Shown here in pieces: positions 12,361 through 25,270 of a stretch of 64,000 nt of DNA (positions are counted from its first letter, which is position 1; each line of letters opens with the position of its first letter). Both the position numbers and the translations under genes were made by a program. Source of the DNA: Theocolax elegans (Eukaryota > Arthropoda > Insecta > Hymenoptera > Cerocephalidae); contig CM047426.1 of the NCBI GenBank assembly GCA_026168455.1, positions 1,853,501-1,917,500 on the forward strand. Direction: 5' to 3'. The notes under the pieces are model-generated. The model searched no databases. It saw only the letters and a list, made by a program, of their open reading frames with translations, and was not told the origin of the DNA.

Positions 12361-15360
12361 TAAACAACCTCAGTAACAGTTGTATACCAAGTTTCGACCA
12401 AATCCGTTAAGAATTGTAAAAGTTATTCTAATATGTAGATAAATGATCCATTACCAAATGTTGGAATGTATGTTCTAAATTCTAGAAGATTCATTTGATA
12501 TCAAACAGCTTTCTTCTTGAGTCATATTTAACCCTTTTAGTTACACATTTTTCTACTCAATATGTCATCCTAAATGTTATTAATCGGAGATTTTTGAGGT
12601 TACAGTCCACTGATCACGAATCTGAGGTCAAACTTTGAATATTTTTTGAACATTGTTGAAAATCGGAAAAACTATCTAACCAAGGTTTGCTATTGCATAT
12701 CTGATCCCACATTCGTAATTAGCGACCCTAAAATCCCACAATTGACCCTTCTAGGGTAAAATGACTCCAAAAACTCAAGAGATTTTTTTTTCAACATTTT
12801 TCGAAAATGTCGAAAATTTTCTTCATACATGAAGCCATTATCATAATAAAAATCTGATTTTAGATTGATAATTAAATTCTTGAAAAATCACCAAAAAAGG
12901 TTTGAAATTGTGAATAAAATGTAATAATGCTAGATTATGGAAATTATTTTTAGGTGCGATGCTTAGCGTGACTGAAAAAGTTAAGAAGAATTCCGATTCA
13001 AGTAAGAAGTTACCCTTTTCAATGTTGTAGAAATTAGACATTTTAAGGTAAGGCAAATTAATTAAGTTTTGACGTATTATGGGATTTATTGGAAAATTTT
13101 TGATCAAATGATAACTTTATGATAATCTATAAATGAATGATAAATATTGACTTTAATAGATAGCAAACGTTTTGAGGCTAGTTGAAACTATTTTTTGGAT
13201 AATTATTTGTGGGTCAAATGACTATATTAAGCTAATCTACAAATCATGATAAATATTAATTCTAGCCATTTTTTGGCCATAAACTACAGATTTATTATTC
13301 AGCTTCTAATCTAACAACTTACTCTAAAAATCGAATTTTTTTCTAATAAATTTTTACAACGTATTTCTCAACAAAATTTTTTAACATTTCGTTTATGTTA
13401 AATATCATCTTACTTCCGTAATCTAGTGCGGTGTACATAGAAAAAAATTATAAAAATTGACAAAACTATTCCGTACCATTCGTCAATATAAAATTTATAT
13501 TCCTCATCTATAGAAATATTACCTATCTCTTTTTCACAATTTGATATAATCATAACATCGAATTTTTGTACTGAAATTTTTTTCCATGATGTAAAAAAAA
13601 AAAAAACACTGGTTAAAAAAAATATTTGTGACACACAGAGATAGGCATCTTGAGTTATCTACTTTTTCATTTTCTTACGTTTTACGCGAACGAGAAGTTT
13701 TGACTGGCGGTATGATTGATGTATACCGACACGTCCTTATCGTTCTGTAAACTCTACTTCGTGTATAATACAATTAGAAGAAATTTTTTTTTTCTTTTAC
13801 GAAAATGAATATTTTTTGATATACCTAAAATTTTTATATACATCATTGACGTGTATTTTACGTACTTACAAAATATTCATTCTCTTGATAATTAATTGTC
13901 ACGTTGAATAGATTCAAGCGAATAAAACAAAAAAATGTACATTAATTTTCTAAAAAAAATGTATATTACACATGTATACGTATAGATCGGCGAATAAAAT
14001 GTTCTTTTTCTTCTTCTTTAGGTAGAAAACTATAAAATTTTTAAATAAAAAAAATTATTACATTTCTGTCTTGAAAATGACCTACTTTATCTATTGAAAA
14101 AAAATAATTAATTTTATTTAACAAACTTCATATTTGTTATATTATATCATGGGTTATTAGGTTATTGGGTTATTGGTTTAATGAGTTAAATGAGTTTCTC
14201 CTTCGAAATTTATATTTTTAATTAAATATTTGGTCATTTTTTAATAATTTATCAAAAAAAATATTTTTTTTTGGGGGGAGGGGGGGATATGACGAGCAAG
14301 GCTCGCTAATTGTTGATAATAAAATTGCAAGATTATGTAATTTTTGTCTTCAATTTTCTTTGAATAGGTGTTTCGCTTACGTAATTTTTACTATATAAGT
14401 GCTTTTCTTTTTTGTCTAATAATTCACCAAAAAGAATTGAACATGTTAATTTTTTACTGAAATGTTTGGTACTATGTTTGTAAATTTTATAAAAGTATAT
14501 AATTCTACAAACATGCGTCATGTAGTTCGTAATTCTATAAAATACTCTAAAATTTTATGACCAGAAATTTTGACTTTATGTTCAAATTTTTTCAAAGTTT
14601 TTTTAGTCACTTTCACAATAATCGAATCAAGAATATACAAATCATAAAATCATTGGTAAATTGTTAACATTGGATTAAAAATTTCTAGCATTTCTAACTA
14701 TATAATTTATCTTTTCAATTGTCTTAAAAACTGTAAAACCTTCTGTACAATAATTCACAAAAAAACAAAATATTTTAAAACAAACAGCAGTAAAGTTTAT
14801 TTTTAGTTACGTTTTAAATTCTTTTAAATACTTCGAAAGCTTCTTTTTGATTTCACCAAATTATTTTAATTATTTTTTAACAAAAAATCAGACGTACTTT
14901 ATCGTTTATTTAAAACTTTCTACGTCAATTGTAAATTAATTTTTCAGTTCTCTTATGTACCTCAAAATTATCAAAGTAATAAAGAATTGACCAGAAGTTT
15001 TTAAATCTTATCAGTCTCTCCATTAAACTAATGTAGGCTATAAATTTCTAACCAAAAATAAAACACCAAAAAATAAATAAAATAATCCACATATGGTTAA
15101 CCTTTCACTGAAACATGAATCTACAACTTACTTCCCATAAAATCTCTAAAATCCACCAAAATGTCCTAACCAACAAAACCGTGGCCACATCGATACGTCA
15201 CCATGACATTTTCCCTACCCATCGCATTAAAAAAAAAAGCTCCTGCATTGAACAACGAAACAATTACCCACGTCACTCTGTACCATCCATCCAGCAACGT
15301 ACGAAAATAGAATTATTAGAGCATATATAAATTAGATGAGGTTACATGTACAATGAATCA
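12361..15360. other. AT-rich spacer, no gene seen
   Basis: Nothing gene-like is recognised. A near-palindrome built on TTTTTCGAAAATGTCGAAAA lies around 12795-12822. A short GGTTATT direct repeat lies around 14152-14175 and a G run at 14272-14286. Confidence 0.5.
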
Positions 15361-16080
15361 ACACCACTGCGACAGTAATAGTAGTAGTAGTAGTAAGGGT
15401 TATCATACATGTCACGGGTAACAATAAAGCTTATTCTACATCCTCTTGAGCGTATTATACACGAGAAAGCGACACCTATATAATCCACCCCCTTCTACCT
15501 CTCCAACTACATGTATCGTCCATTCTCATCTAATCCGCAAAGTATATATAAACGTGGAAGGACGAAAAAAAAGAAAGGTATATAAAGAAACAAAGAGGTG
15601 TATCGAAGAAGTTGACTTGCCAGGACAAAAGGGAAAGACGATTATTTGCCGTCGAACTGTCGTGTTCTCAAGATTGCCGAGCGGCCTCTGGCATTCGATC
15701 TGTATATATGTGTGTGTGTATATATAGATAGATAGGACGCTTTGGTTCTCTTCCCTATTATTTCCCAAGGGAGGAAGTTTAACGTCCAGATGGAGGAATC
15801 GGTGGATGTGTGTACGTTCTATACATCCCTTCCTCCGAGGTGGCATCAAAGCAAACGTTTACGACACTTGACGATTCTGGATACTTTTCAATACGGTCGA
15901 TTACTTGGTTTCTTTTGGATATTTCTTTTTTATTTTGGATCGACGGTACTCAGAGTGATTTGGATTAATTGGGGGAGTTGAGTATTTGGTGCGCAGGGAA
16001 TGAAAAGAGGTTGGATTTTAATTAAGGTAGATTATTAACTTTTCTTCGTAATTTTTGGATGTACGAAAAAAGATTTGGAT
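15361..16080. other. less AT-rich patch with short microsatellites
   Basis: A (TAG)n run at about 15380-15395 and mixed TATG/TAGA repeats near 15700-15735 sit in a stretch with more G and C than its surroundings. Open frames on both strands overlap and lack recognisable domains. A regulatory or conserved non-coding role is possible but untested. Confidence 0.35.
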
Positions 16081-16974
16081 TAATCTACACCTTTCAACAT
16101 AAGGATTATGTTGGAAATATCGAACTTAAAAATCTGAAAAAATTCATATGGGTAGTTTAAAACAAAATCGAGGACATCACGTTTTCATTTTTTCATAAAA
16201 AATAAACTTGTTATAATAATTGAATAAATAATTTTCGGTCGGTAATAATTGATCTAAAAAATCATGAATTTTCAACGTAAAAATCAGAATTAAATTACAG
16301 ATTTAAAAATCTGAAAAATTGAAATATACTGTTTAAAACGTTCCTAAGAGCACGGTGTTCAGGATTTTTTCATAAATTTTTAATCTTTTGTATATAAAAA
16401 AAATATTAAAAATTACCATTTTCTGAGTCCGCCATCCCCTTAATTACTTTTTGGACGTATACGGAGAGAACTTTGGAATAATTACGCATTGACTTCTTTT
16501 TTAAGTAATGCAATTAAACCTATTACATGAAGTTATTAGCTTTGCATCGACATGTGATGTCACGATCAGAAAAGTTCGAATTGATCGTTACAATTTTTCA
16601 AAAATAAATTTTTTGGTAATTTATGATGGATCAGTATTTTTATTTTTCCGTTTTTTTCGGAAATAATTAAGGCTAAACTAAAAAACTTAAATATGATTTT
16701 ATTTTCTCTACAGGAATCCATAGAACGTTTTAAATTTTTTCTGACCAATTGGATTTGTAGTCAATTTTTAAAGTGATTTTCAAAATATAAATTATTTATA
16801 AAGTATGATTCTATATCAGTACAGCCTTAAGGGTGACAATTTAACCCAATGAGAGGCTTACAACTTTCATTGCTGTAATAAGATAATAAAAAATTTTTTT
16901 TGCAATTTTCACTCTCCGTTGTTGAATTATATTAAATTGTTGATAGTTCATGTTCTAGAATAAAGAAATACAAT
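16080..16974. repeat. ~180-bp diverged duplication followed by AT-rich spacer
   Basis: The order of words AACTTAAAAATCTGAAAAA, GTTTAAAAC, then TTTTTTCATAAA around 16128-16200 is repeated at about 16300-16372, indicating an old tandem duplication. The rest of the stretch is AT-rich with no gene. Confidence 0.35.
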
Positions 16975-17151
16975 TTATTTATTTAATTGCACAACGTTTC
17001 GTCTGCTAGGTTTGCAGACCACTTCATGTTTTTAATTTAAAAAATTCATAATTATTGTAAAAATTATATAAATACTAATTTGTTCAATAAATTGGGCACC
17101 TGAAGAGATCTGCAAACCTGACAGACGATACGTTGTGCACTTAAATAAATA
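16975..17151. mobile_element. fold-back made of Penelope-like terminal sequence
   Basis: Two ~55-bp arms (about 16975-17029 and 17097-17151) are imperfect reverse complements sharing TTTGCAGAC, GTCTGC and ACGTTGTGCA-type words. They are close relatives of the arms of the Penelope-like element at 35055-38795: both carry TTGTTCAATAAATT just inside, then the TCTGCAAACCTG block and a GAAACGT-like word. The right arm holds a nearly complete hammerhead-ribozyme-like core (see the separate entry). Interpretation: a non-autonomous remnant of a Penelope-like element reduced to two head-to-head terminal repeats. Confidence 0.55.
17094..17136 (+). ncRNA. hammerhead-ribozyme-like motif in Penelope-like terminus
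   Basis: The order of elements matches a minimal type I hammerhead: GCAC (stem I), CTGAAGA (matches the CUGANGA core), a stem II of TCTG/CAGA with one bulged A and an AAACCTGA-like loop, GATA where GAAA is expected, a very short stem III (ACGT), then GTGC, which pairs with GCAC. Hammerhead motifs of this minimal kind are established in Penelope-like elements. The GAAA to GATA change would be expected to impair cleavage. No covariance-model search was possible. Confidence 0.4.
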
Positions 17152-19060
17152 TATCGGATTTATTTATTATTGACCCTCAATTATCGACAATTTACTATAA
17201 TAATAAAACATTTTTTTTTATTTAAACAATAAAGTGTAAAGTTTTATAAATATTTTGGAGTTAGTTAAATGATATAAGCTAAAACTAGGATAGACTTTCT
17301 TACCTTTGCGATATAATGAACCGATATCCGAAAAGCAATATTTATTAATATTATCGGTTCGAATACCAATGATACACTGATACTTTATTGATACTAATGT
17401 AATAAATTTACGTACAAAGTGTCACAAATTTTACTATAGTCTATGCTGAGGGAAAACCATCTGTGTCCATCTTGTCCGGGTCTCCCCTACATCACGTTTA
17501 TCTTCCTCAAAATTCCGTATTGATATCCAAAATAAAATTTCATCCGCTTTTAATAAACTCAACTTTTCTAACAAGTAAGTTACGAAAAAAGCTGCAAGAA
17601 ATGCTTCATATAACTATTTATAAATAGTCCATAAATTTGATTGTCATAATTGTACATTTCTTCGCTATCCATACTCTACCTGCCTTCTACTTTACAATAT
17701 TTATAATTTATAGGTTATGTTATGTTCGCTCCAGAAAACTCTTCAAAGATAAAGTAACATCGTCAATCACAAATAATCCATTTCTTATCATTATCTCCAC
17801 CACGATTATTAATCTCCATAAACATTAAAGCTTATGCATAACCATTTCTTAACCATCTTATGGTCAGCAAACTACCAAAAAAAATTCACATTTTCGTAAA
17901 ACCATACCGATATTCGAACCATCATAATTTCTCTCTATTTATCACGAATTATCACTATCGATAAAGATCCATTAACAATTTAAAACTCGAAACGCACACT
18001 ATTTGATATAAATTAACAACGTAAAATTCATCCCTTACTCTTTTCCTTTCTTCCTCTATTCTTCCCAACCTCCTCCTTTAACAAAAAAAAAAGCGTACGA
18101 ACTAAACGCGCTGTAAAAGAATATCACTTTCCAAACATTGTACTACTTGTTACAAAGGTTTTAAATTCAGATTCACACACTCGCGTTAATTCGTATTATC
18201 CTAATCCGAAGAATTCCCCGTACAACAACAAAAATCTCAAATTTAAAATACAAGTATAAATACAACTATCTCTCGCATTTCGCGTTTAATTAAAAAAAAA
18301 ATATTATTTTAAGGTTATGTCACTTGATAAACGTGAAACGGTTATTTATTCATCGCGGGCAATTCACACTGTACTTTTGTACACAAAGCAAGATGGTTTT
18401 AATTACCCGGGACGAAAAAGAAAATATACACTCGTGCACGTCTTTTATTATTATAATTATACGCGCGTGTGTGTGTGTATAAAGTTTTCCGGAGTCGGGA
18501 CGTATATACGTTTAGGTTAATTAAATTAAATAAAAAAATATTTTTTAATTGTTGGTGTATTTAAGTGACACTGGATAGGAGAGGAAGAAGTGAAATAGAA
18601 ATATTAGGGAGGGTTCGAGTATGAAATCAATATGGAAGAGTGGGCTTTTCCGGGATTATCCTTGATTTTTCCTTGGTGTATTAGGAGCGAGGGGACTTGT
18701 ATCGCTTAACCCCTCGTCATCTCGTAAAAATAATGTTGACTATCAGTCACGCTTCATTTATAATTGAGTTCGAGATGGAGGGTGGGGTATTAACGCGGTG
18801 TTTAACACGATTGTTTTACTGATTTTTGGAGTGTGATTATTCACACCAGGTTGTATAAATTGGTAAATTTATTGTTCGAGACAATGTTGTAGTTTTAGGG
18901 GAGTAGTGTATGATGATAACGTATTCTGAATTTGTATGATGGAGGTATATTGTGTTTTTAGTAAAGCATGAAATAAAAAAGTTGCACTATTGAAAAATGT
19001 AAAAATTAATGGTGATTAGTGAATTTTACATTTTAAATAAAGATGAAGAAAGTAATTATA
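17152..19060. other. AT-rich spacer, no gene seen
   Basis: No gene, RNA or clear repeat is recognised. A less AT-rich patch lies at about 18600-18800. Small open frames (for example 18317-18520) have no recognisable domain. Confidence 0.45.
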
Positions 19061-19240
19061 TATAAAATATATGAATGTGTAAAAGCAAAAAATGCAAAAG
19101 CGAAAAATGCAAGATCGAAAAATGTAAAAGTGTAAATATGTAAAAGTGTACATGTGTAAGAGTTCAAACGTGTAAAAGTATAAATTTGTAAAAGTATAAT
19201 AATGTAGAAGAGTAAAAGTGGAAAACTGCGAAATAAAAGT
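19061..19240 (+). repeat. short degenerate TGTAAAAGT-type array
   Basis: TGTAAAAGT, TGCAAAAGC and ATGTAAAAG variants recur every 12-20 bp. The same vocabulary (AAAGTGTAA) continues more thinly to about 20950. This is a decayed minisatellite. Confidence 0.5.
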
Positions 19241-19903
19241 TTATGATTTAAAGTAGCATTTATACTTTAAAATTGTGAAATTCGTGAATATGCGCTGTAT
19301 AATGTAATAAATTACCTATCATTAATTTTGAAAGTATGATAAATTTTTACCTTTTACTAAAAGTCTTCATTAATATGTAAATAATACTTTATGAAAAAGT
19401 AATTTTATTTTATTTAATATTAAAACTATATAGTGCATTATTTATATTGCCCAAAACTTTTCGATTTTTTCTTCAAATTAACTTCTAAAATAAATAGCTG
19501 TTGTTACTTTACCTTTTTGAAATTATACTCAATGAATTTACACTTTGTTTAGAACGGCAAAGTATAACTTATTAATCACTTCTTAAAAAATAAATAATGA
19601 TTTTAATTCATAATTTATATGATAACTGTAATTTACATATTTTACACTTTCTGACAACGCATATTTTAGCATTCACACCTTTCTAAAATTAATAATTCTT
19701 CGTAATGTTTCTCTATAATGTACAATTATTCATTCATGTATACTTTTGGAAAGTAAAACTTTATTATGCATTTTTGAAAAGTGTAATATAAGATAAAAGT
19801 ATAAGCTAAAAGTGTGTTTTTACCTTATAGTTCAATTGATTTTACATTTTAAAGTGTAATTTTCATAATTTACTCTCACTAAATTATGTCATATTACCTT
19901 AGT

Positions 19904-20401
19904 TAAAATCCCGTGTAAAAAAATTTTTGGGGAACGTCTGGGAAAAGTCTGGCTTATAAAGTCTTGCATCTTTCAATTCTGGTTACAATTATAAAAACAC
20001 AATCATCAAATTAAAGTTGGTTTTCATATCGTTTTTTACCATAACCATTTCATCAGTTTGTTGTCGCGAGATACACGAAATACATTAGTGACTTTTTTCT
20101 TATGTGATAGATAAGTATCTGGTGGTTTTGTGAGTTCGATAGCTCAAAACATGTCGAGGATGTATTGTTTCTATTAATTAGATACAATATAAATTTTATG
20201 TTTGGAAGATGCAGTGCGACGAAGATTCGACGAAAGGGAAGTCTCGGAGAAAGTCTGTTTGAATTCTCCCAGACTTTTAAAATACAATATATTAAGTCTG
20301 TCAAAAAGTATGGGATAGTCTCACCAGCTAGACTTTGCCAAGACTTTATAAGCCAGACTTTTCCCAGACGTTCCCCAGATTTTTTTTACACGCGATTTTT
20401 A
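19904..20401. mobile_element. MITE-like element with ~60-bp terminal inverted repeats
   Basis: The left end (19904-19967) and right end (about 20336-20401) are imperfect reverse complements, sharing the GTGTAAAAAAA, GGGGAACGTCTGGGAAAAG and TCTGGCTTATAAAGTCTTG blocks. The CCAGACTTT/AAAGTCTGG word recurs inside (for example around 20250-20280), like subterminal transposase-binding repeats. The interior has no transposase; open frames at 20053 and 20165 run across the termini and are not genes. A target duplication is not clear. DNA-transposon derivative of unknown superfamily. Confidence 0.7.
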
Positions 20402-22850
20402 GTGTAATTTGATAGTGTAAGTTAAGTGCTTAAAGTACTCTTAAAGTGTAAATTTGCTAATTCAAACATTATTACGTCAATTACTACCGTTTAGATTTTA
20501 GAGTGAAAAATTGTAACTAAAATCATAACTAAAATGTAAAAATTGACGCTAGAATGTGTCAACCGACAACTTTAGTTGCTCTTTTCAAACATGCGTTACT
20601 CACTATTAAATTATAAGGTTGACCCATCCTAATGTCAATTTTTACACTTTAGATTCTGCAGTAATAAAAAGTAAACATACCAAATTCATAGATGCAATAA
20701 TTAACGCTAAAATGTTTCAAGCGGTATCTTTACACTATTGAAAGAGTAAAATGCTGGAATTACATTTATAAAAACTGTCAAAAGTAATGATTGTACATTT
20801 TAAAAGTATAATACTCGGATTTTACTCGTTTTAAAAGTGTAAAGTTGTCGATACACCCACTCCACCTCATTTCCTCCTAAATGTAAATTTCCTACTTTGT
20901 ACTAGTGTAAGTCACATTTTTTCACTTATTATTAAAAGTAAATTTTACGCTACTTTAAAAATTTTTCAATTTCATACATTTTAACTGTATTATACGGACT
21001 TTAAACTTTTATATGTAAATATTACGATTTTTCTTCGTCAAACTTGTTTGCATACATTGTAAAATTAAATAAAAATTACAACATATTAATAATTAACATA
21101 TAGATCGACGTATAGAGTTGAGAAAACTATATATGTATACTCACACACATAGACGTGAAACTTCGTGTGTGCTTCAATCAGATTTCATGAAATTACTAAG
21201 AGTACGAGGATGTAATGTTTAATTTCGTCGAGTTACACTATAGGATTAATTTAACTTAAGTATGTATATATGTACGAGTAAAATAACATTACTTTCTATA
21301 TATACAGTATATACATGTGTAATATGTCGATTGTAATAGACTCGGAATTACGCAATCGCATATATCGTATTCATATTCACAATTACACGGTCATAAAAGG
21401 ATTTTTTTGTTAAGTATTTTGTGCAAGTAAAGTTAAAAAGTGAATACTAATTACAGAGGTTAATGTTAGTAGTGAGTGTGTGAAGTTAGGTAACTTTTTT
21501 TTTACAATTTTTAAATTCGGTGGAGTAAAAATTTACTTTTCAAGTTTGAAGTTGAACTTGATGATAAAAATCGTTATTATTTGTATTTGATTTGTAATTT
21601 TTGGTATTATTTGTATTTAAAGGAATTATTTTTTATAAGAAATGAGGAATTTTTCACGCGAAAAAGAAAGTTGAGGTTAAGTTCATAATCATGGTGTTCA
21701 CACTCTTTAAATTCAATTTTTCATTCTAGAATTAAAATAAAATTCTTACTAGAAAGCGCATGTGTTTGAAGGAATAACTTCAAACACAGTTCATTCGAAT
21801 TGAGTAATTATTTTCGAAATGAAATCAAAATGAAGGTTATGTTTGCAATTCTGATGTGCACTTATTAAGTTCGATGTTTATCTTGATTAAAGTGAAATTC
21901 TTAACACTAATTAGATGTAGTTTTGTTACTAAAGGAAATAAATGTTTTAATCGAATGAACTAATCGTTCACTCCTCGAAAGAACATTGAGGTTATGTTTA
22001 GTTCGATCTTTAGCTTGATTTAGATTTACTTATTATAATTTACTCAATTTTGTCTGTAAAAGTATTATTTTTTACTCGAATTATGTTTATTATACTCGAA
22101 AAAAAGTAAATTGAGGTTAAGTCACTCTTTTGTTTTGATTTAAATAAAATATTGATAGACACAGAGTTGGCTTTATCCAAGTAGAAACTGAAAGGATTTT
22201 TTCGGTACTTTCTAAATTCATTGCATTTAAACAAAGAGAAAAATCATTCTTTTAGAATAAAAGTTGAGTCACACTGAATAAGAGTAAAATTTCTTTTTTT
22301 CACTTCAAGGAATTTAATGTTCAGTAACTTACAAATTTAAACTGAAAATAATAAAAGTGCTATAATTTCTATTTGTGTAAAAGAGTAATTTTTTGTATTC
22401 GTAATAGGAGAAAATTAAAGTGCGACATTTACCTTCAGTAGAATAAAATTCTTCTTTAAACAAGTAATTTTTACACTCGGAAGAAATTTGAGGTTATGTT
22501 ATACAATTCTTTAATTTAATACTTATCTCGATTAGAATCAAAGTCTATTGACTCAGCTTCGTTTCTAAAAGACCTATTTTACTCGAAAAAATAAAATTAA
22601 TGTTAAGTTTGACGTTTACCTCGATCAAAATACTTACGTTCATTAGAGTGAAAAAAAAGAAAATTAAAGTTATATTTTACTCTTTCTACACTCTACGAGC
22701 ACGTATTTGCCACCCCAACTCAACCTGTCACTAAAACATCCATCTCAAACATTCATCCATATATTGCTGTTTATAAAACTTACCCTATAAAAACCATCCG
22801 ACCAAGAAGAAAAAAAAATCAATTCTAATTTTCGTTCAGCAAACAAAATG
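20402..22850. other. AT-rich spacer, no gene seen
   Basis: A continuation of AT-rich DNA with scattered AAAGTGTAA words up to ~20950, then repeated TTGAGGTTA-like words between 21650 and 22630. These occur about every 100-200 bp and look like another decayed dispersed repeat. No gene is recognised. Confidence 0.4.
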
Positions 22851-25057
22851 TTCGAAAACCATTACACTTGTCCATCTTGCGTTCCATCGTCATCATAAAA
22901 AAAAAGATGAAGAAGGACACCAGCTCGTCAAAACGATTATCGTGAATATCTTTGTGTAAAATAAAAAAAATATATATCTCGCGATTCTCTACGCGTCTTC
23001 GTTTGTACACATGCACACACACGTACATATCGACCTGTACGTTTGTTGTAAAAAAAAATATGCAGAGGCCACGCCACCAAACGACAGTGACTGATGGCCA
23101 GTGGGTTCCAGGCGAAACCATAAACTCACCCGCAGCGAGAGAGAGAGAAAGAAGCGAACTTGGACAGAAAGTACGAAATGGCAAATAAAAGAGTGAGAGA
23201 GAGGGTAACTCGCATGAATAAATGAATGAGAGAACTGTTTTTCGTTTGTTTGCCTTTTTCCCTCTCTTTTTTTAGACCTATACCCTGATTCATTTTAATA
23301 TATCCTCTTTTTTTTGTTTTCCGTGCGGGCCTCGTGTTTCTCATTGTCGAAATTGAATTCTTAGTGTTTGGGTGGAATTTTTTTTTTTTAGATGCTGATT
23401 TTTTAGAGTTTGTTCAATTCGATGTGTGTCGGTGAGTTGATTAGAATTTTTGTTTTTAATAAGTATTAGAATTTTTAATTGTTGAAAGCTATTGTAGTTG
23501 GACATTGAATATCCTAACCGACAAAAGTTTGTGCATTTTAAAGGAAGTCAATGTAATTTTGTTAAAAAATCTGAGGGGTTAAATTAGCTGTCTATAATGG
23601 CTCTCGCGCTATACTTGCGTCAGGCGCTATCGCGCCTTTTGATTAGATCAAATTTTATAGATCGATGGTGATTCTGCTAAAGTGGTAAAGTTTGTATTTT
23701 TGGTTATATGTGTTCTAACCTATAAATTATACGTATAACTTGGCTATTCGCACAAACAATCCACGTATTATGTAATTCGAGAAACTGTCACTAGGTGTCG
23801 CATGAAAAACGTGTCTATGTAAAATTTTAATATAAACGATAATTAATATATAGGAGTTGTTTAAACTAGTAAAAATTCCAAAGATCCCTAGTAGAATATA
23901 ATCTATTTTTTAGGTATAAGCTAGACATTTTTTAAAACAATGGGTGCTTAATTACACACTATTAAGATGCAACTTTTAACCTCTTACCATTAACAAATGG
24001 CCAAGTTTCTAATAGGGATTTTTTAAGTTATAAATTAGCCATAAAGAAACAGGTTTATGTTATTCTATAAAATAAGTATTTTTAACCTCAAAACATTAAT
24101 TAATATTCAATTATTTACCAAGGTTAACTTAAGATATTAATAATGTAAATAAATAATGCAAGATTTAAGCATACCCACAGAATGCTCGAGTATACGAGGT
24201 TATGTCATTTTTGTACATCAATTTAATAAAAATGGAGAAATTAATTAAATGAAATTTTTACCACGATAAACATTAATTTTTCTTGGAAAAGTCTGACATT
24301 ATAATTTTTCCTGATTATTCAGAGATACATTTTGAGATTAGGTGAATTCTCCCAAATTGCAGAGACCTACCAAGAAATCCCAAAAATTCTAAACCCTAAT
24401 ATAACTAGAAATCTGTGCAAGGACAGATACTTTGAAATAAATAAACTACCGTAACAGAAATATTTACGAAATAAATAATTATTAATTAATTATACGTAAA
24501 TAATTATTTTAAGTCGGTAATATATAGCTATCAAACAATGATTCACGGCTGCTCAAAAACCTCGCTGATTTACCAATAAAATAATCAGAACAAACTAACA
24601 GGTAATCTTCAAAGAAAACACAATATCGTTACACAGCGTTTTTCTCGATAAATTCAATTCCTCGTTTAATAAAAAAGAATCATTTTTCTATTTTTTGAGG
24701 TTTACATCTCATTAAGGGAATGCCGTAGGTAAATACAGAGTCCTACATTTTTCGATACTTAAATTTGTTTTTTTTTATTTTTACATAATTATTCCAGTCG
24801 CCGTACATCTGATATAGATAAAATACGATACAGATAAATACGTAATATTAAAAATAAATAATAAGTATCAAAAATTGTAAATAAATAACGAAAAGTAAGA
24901 AAATGTCGGTAAGTACGTATAGTTCTGTATAAACTTTGATACCCCTTAAAAACGTTAAAAACAAAAAATTTGCCGTAATTGTAAACATTTTTCTAGCTAT
25001 ATATCCCTATATCTTTCCTTATACCGCAAGTACAAAACCTAAATTCAACAAGATAAA

Positions 25058-25270
25058 TCACTGCTTACTCCAAAAAAAATTCACCCCCCACCCCCATCTA
25101 TATGACTTACATTGCAAGCCTCTAATTGATACAACAACCACTGGGAATATATTTTCAACAAGTGCTTTCTTAATAAAGACATCGTATGATCTCCGTCGCT
25201 GATTAGCACCAACTTGGGAGCATAAAAAGAGCAATATTAAAATAAAAAAAATAAAAAATATTACAGTCAT
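25058..25270 (-). CDS. doubtful small frame over a dispersed repeat
   Basis: A 70-residue minus-strand frame starts MTVIFFIFF, has a hydrophobic run to about residue 18 that resembles a signal peptide, then SQVGANQRRRSYDVF and KALVEN. Its core is shared with copy B (29162-29262) and the diverged copy at 50.5 kb, so it drew attention. Against a real gene: copy B lacks the Met and has one extra base that changes the carboxyl end, the 50.5-kb copy ends differently, and five of six differences between this copy and the 50.5-kb copy in the shared core change an amino acid. The hydrophobic start is also what T-rich DNA produces by chance. A non-coding repeat is the likelier reading; family not recognised. 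Confidence 0.15.
   Translation of the reverse strand: MTVIFFIFFILILLFLCSQVGANQRRRSYDVFIKKALVENIFPVVVVSIRGLQCKSYRWGWGVNFFWSKQ
25115..25262 (-). repeat. dispersed ~150-bp repeat, member in copy A
   Basis: It matches 50487-50640 and the duplicate at about 29135-29280, sharing ATTTTCAACAAGTGCTTTCT, CTCCGTCGCTGATTAGCACC and GGGAGCATAAAAAGAGC. Because one member lies outside the tandem duplication, this is an independent dispersed repeat that predates the duplication. Confidence 0.7.
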
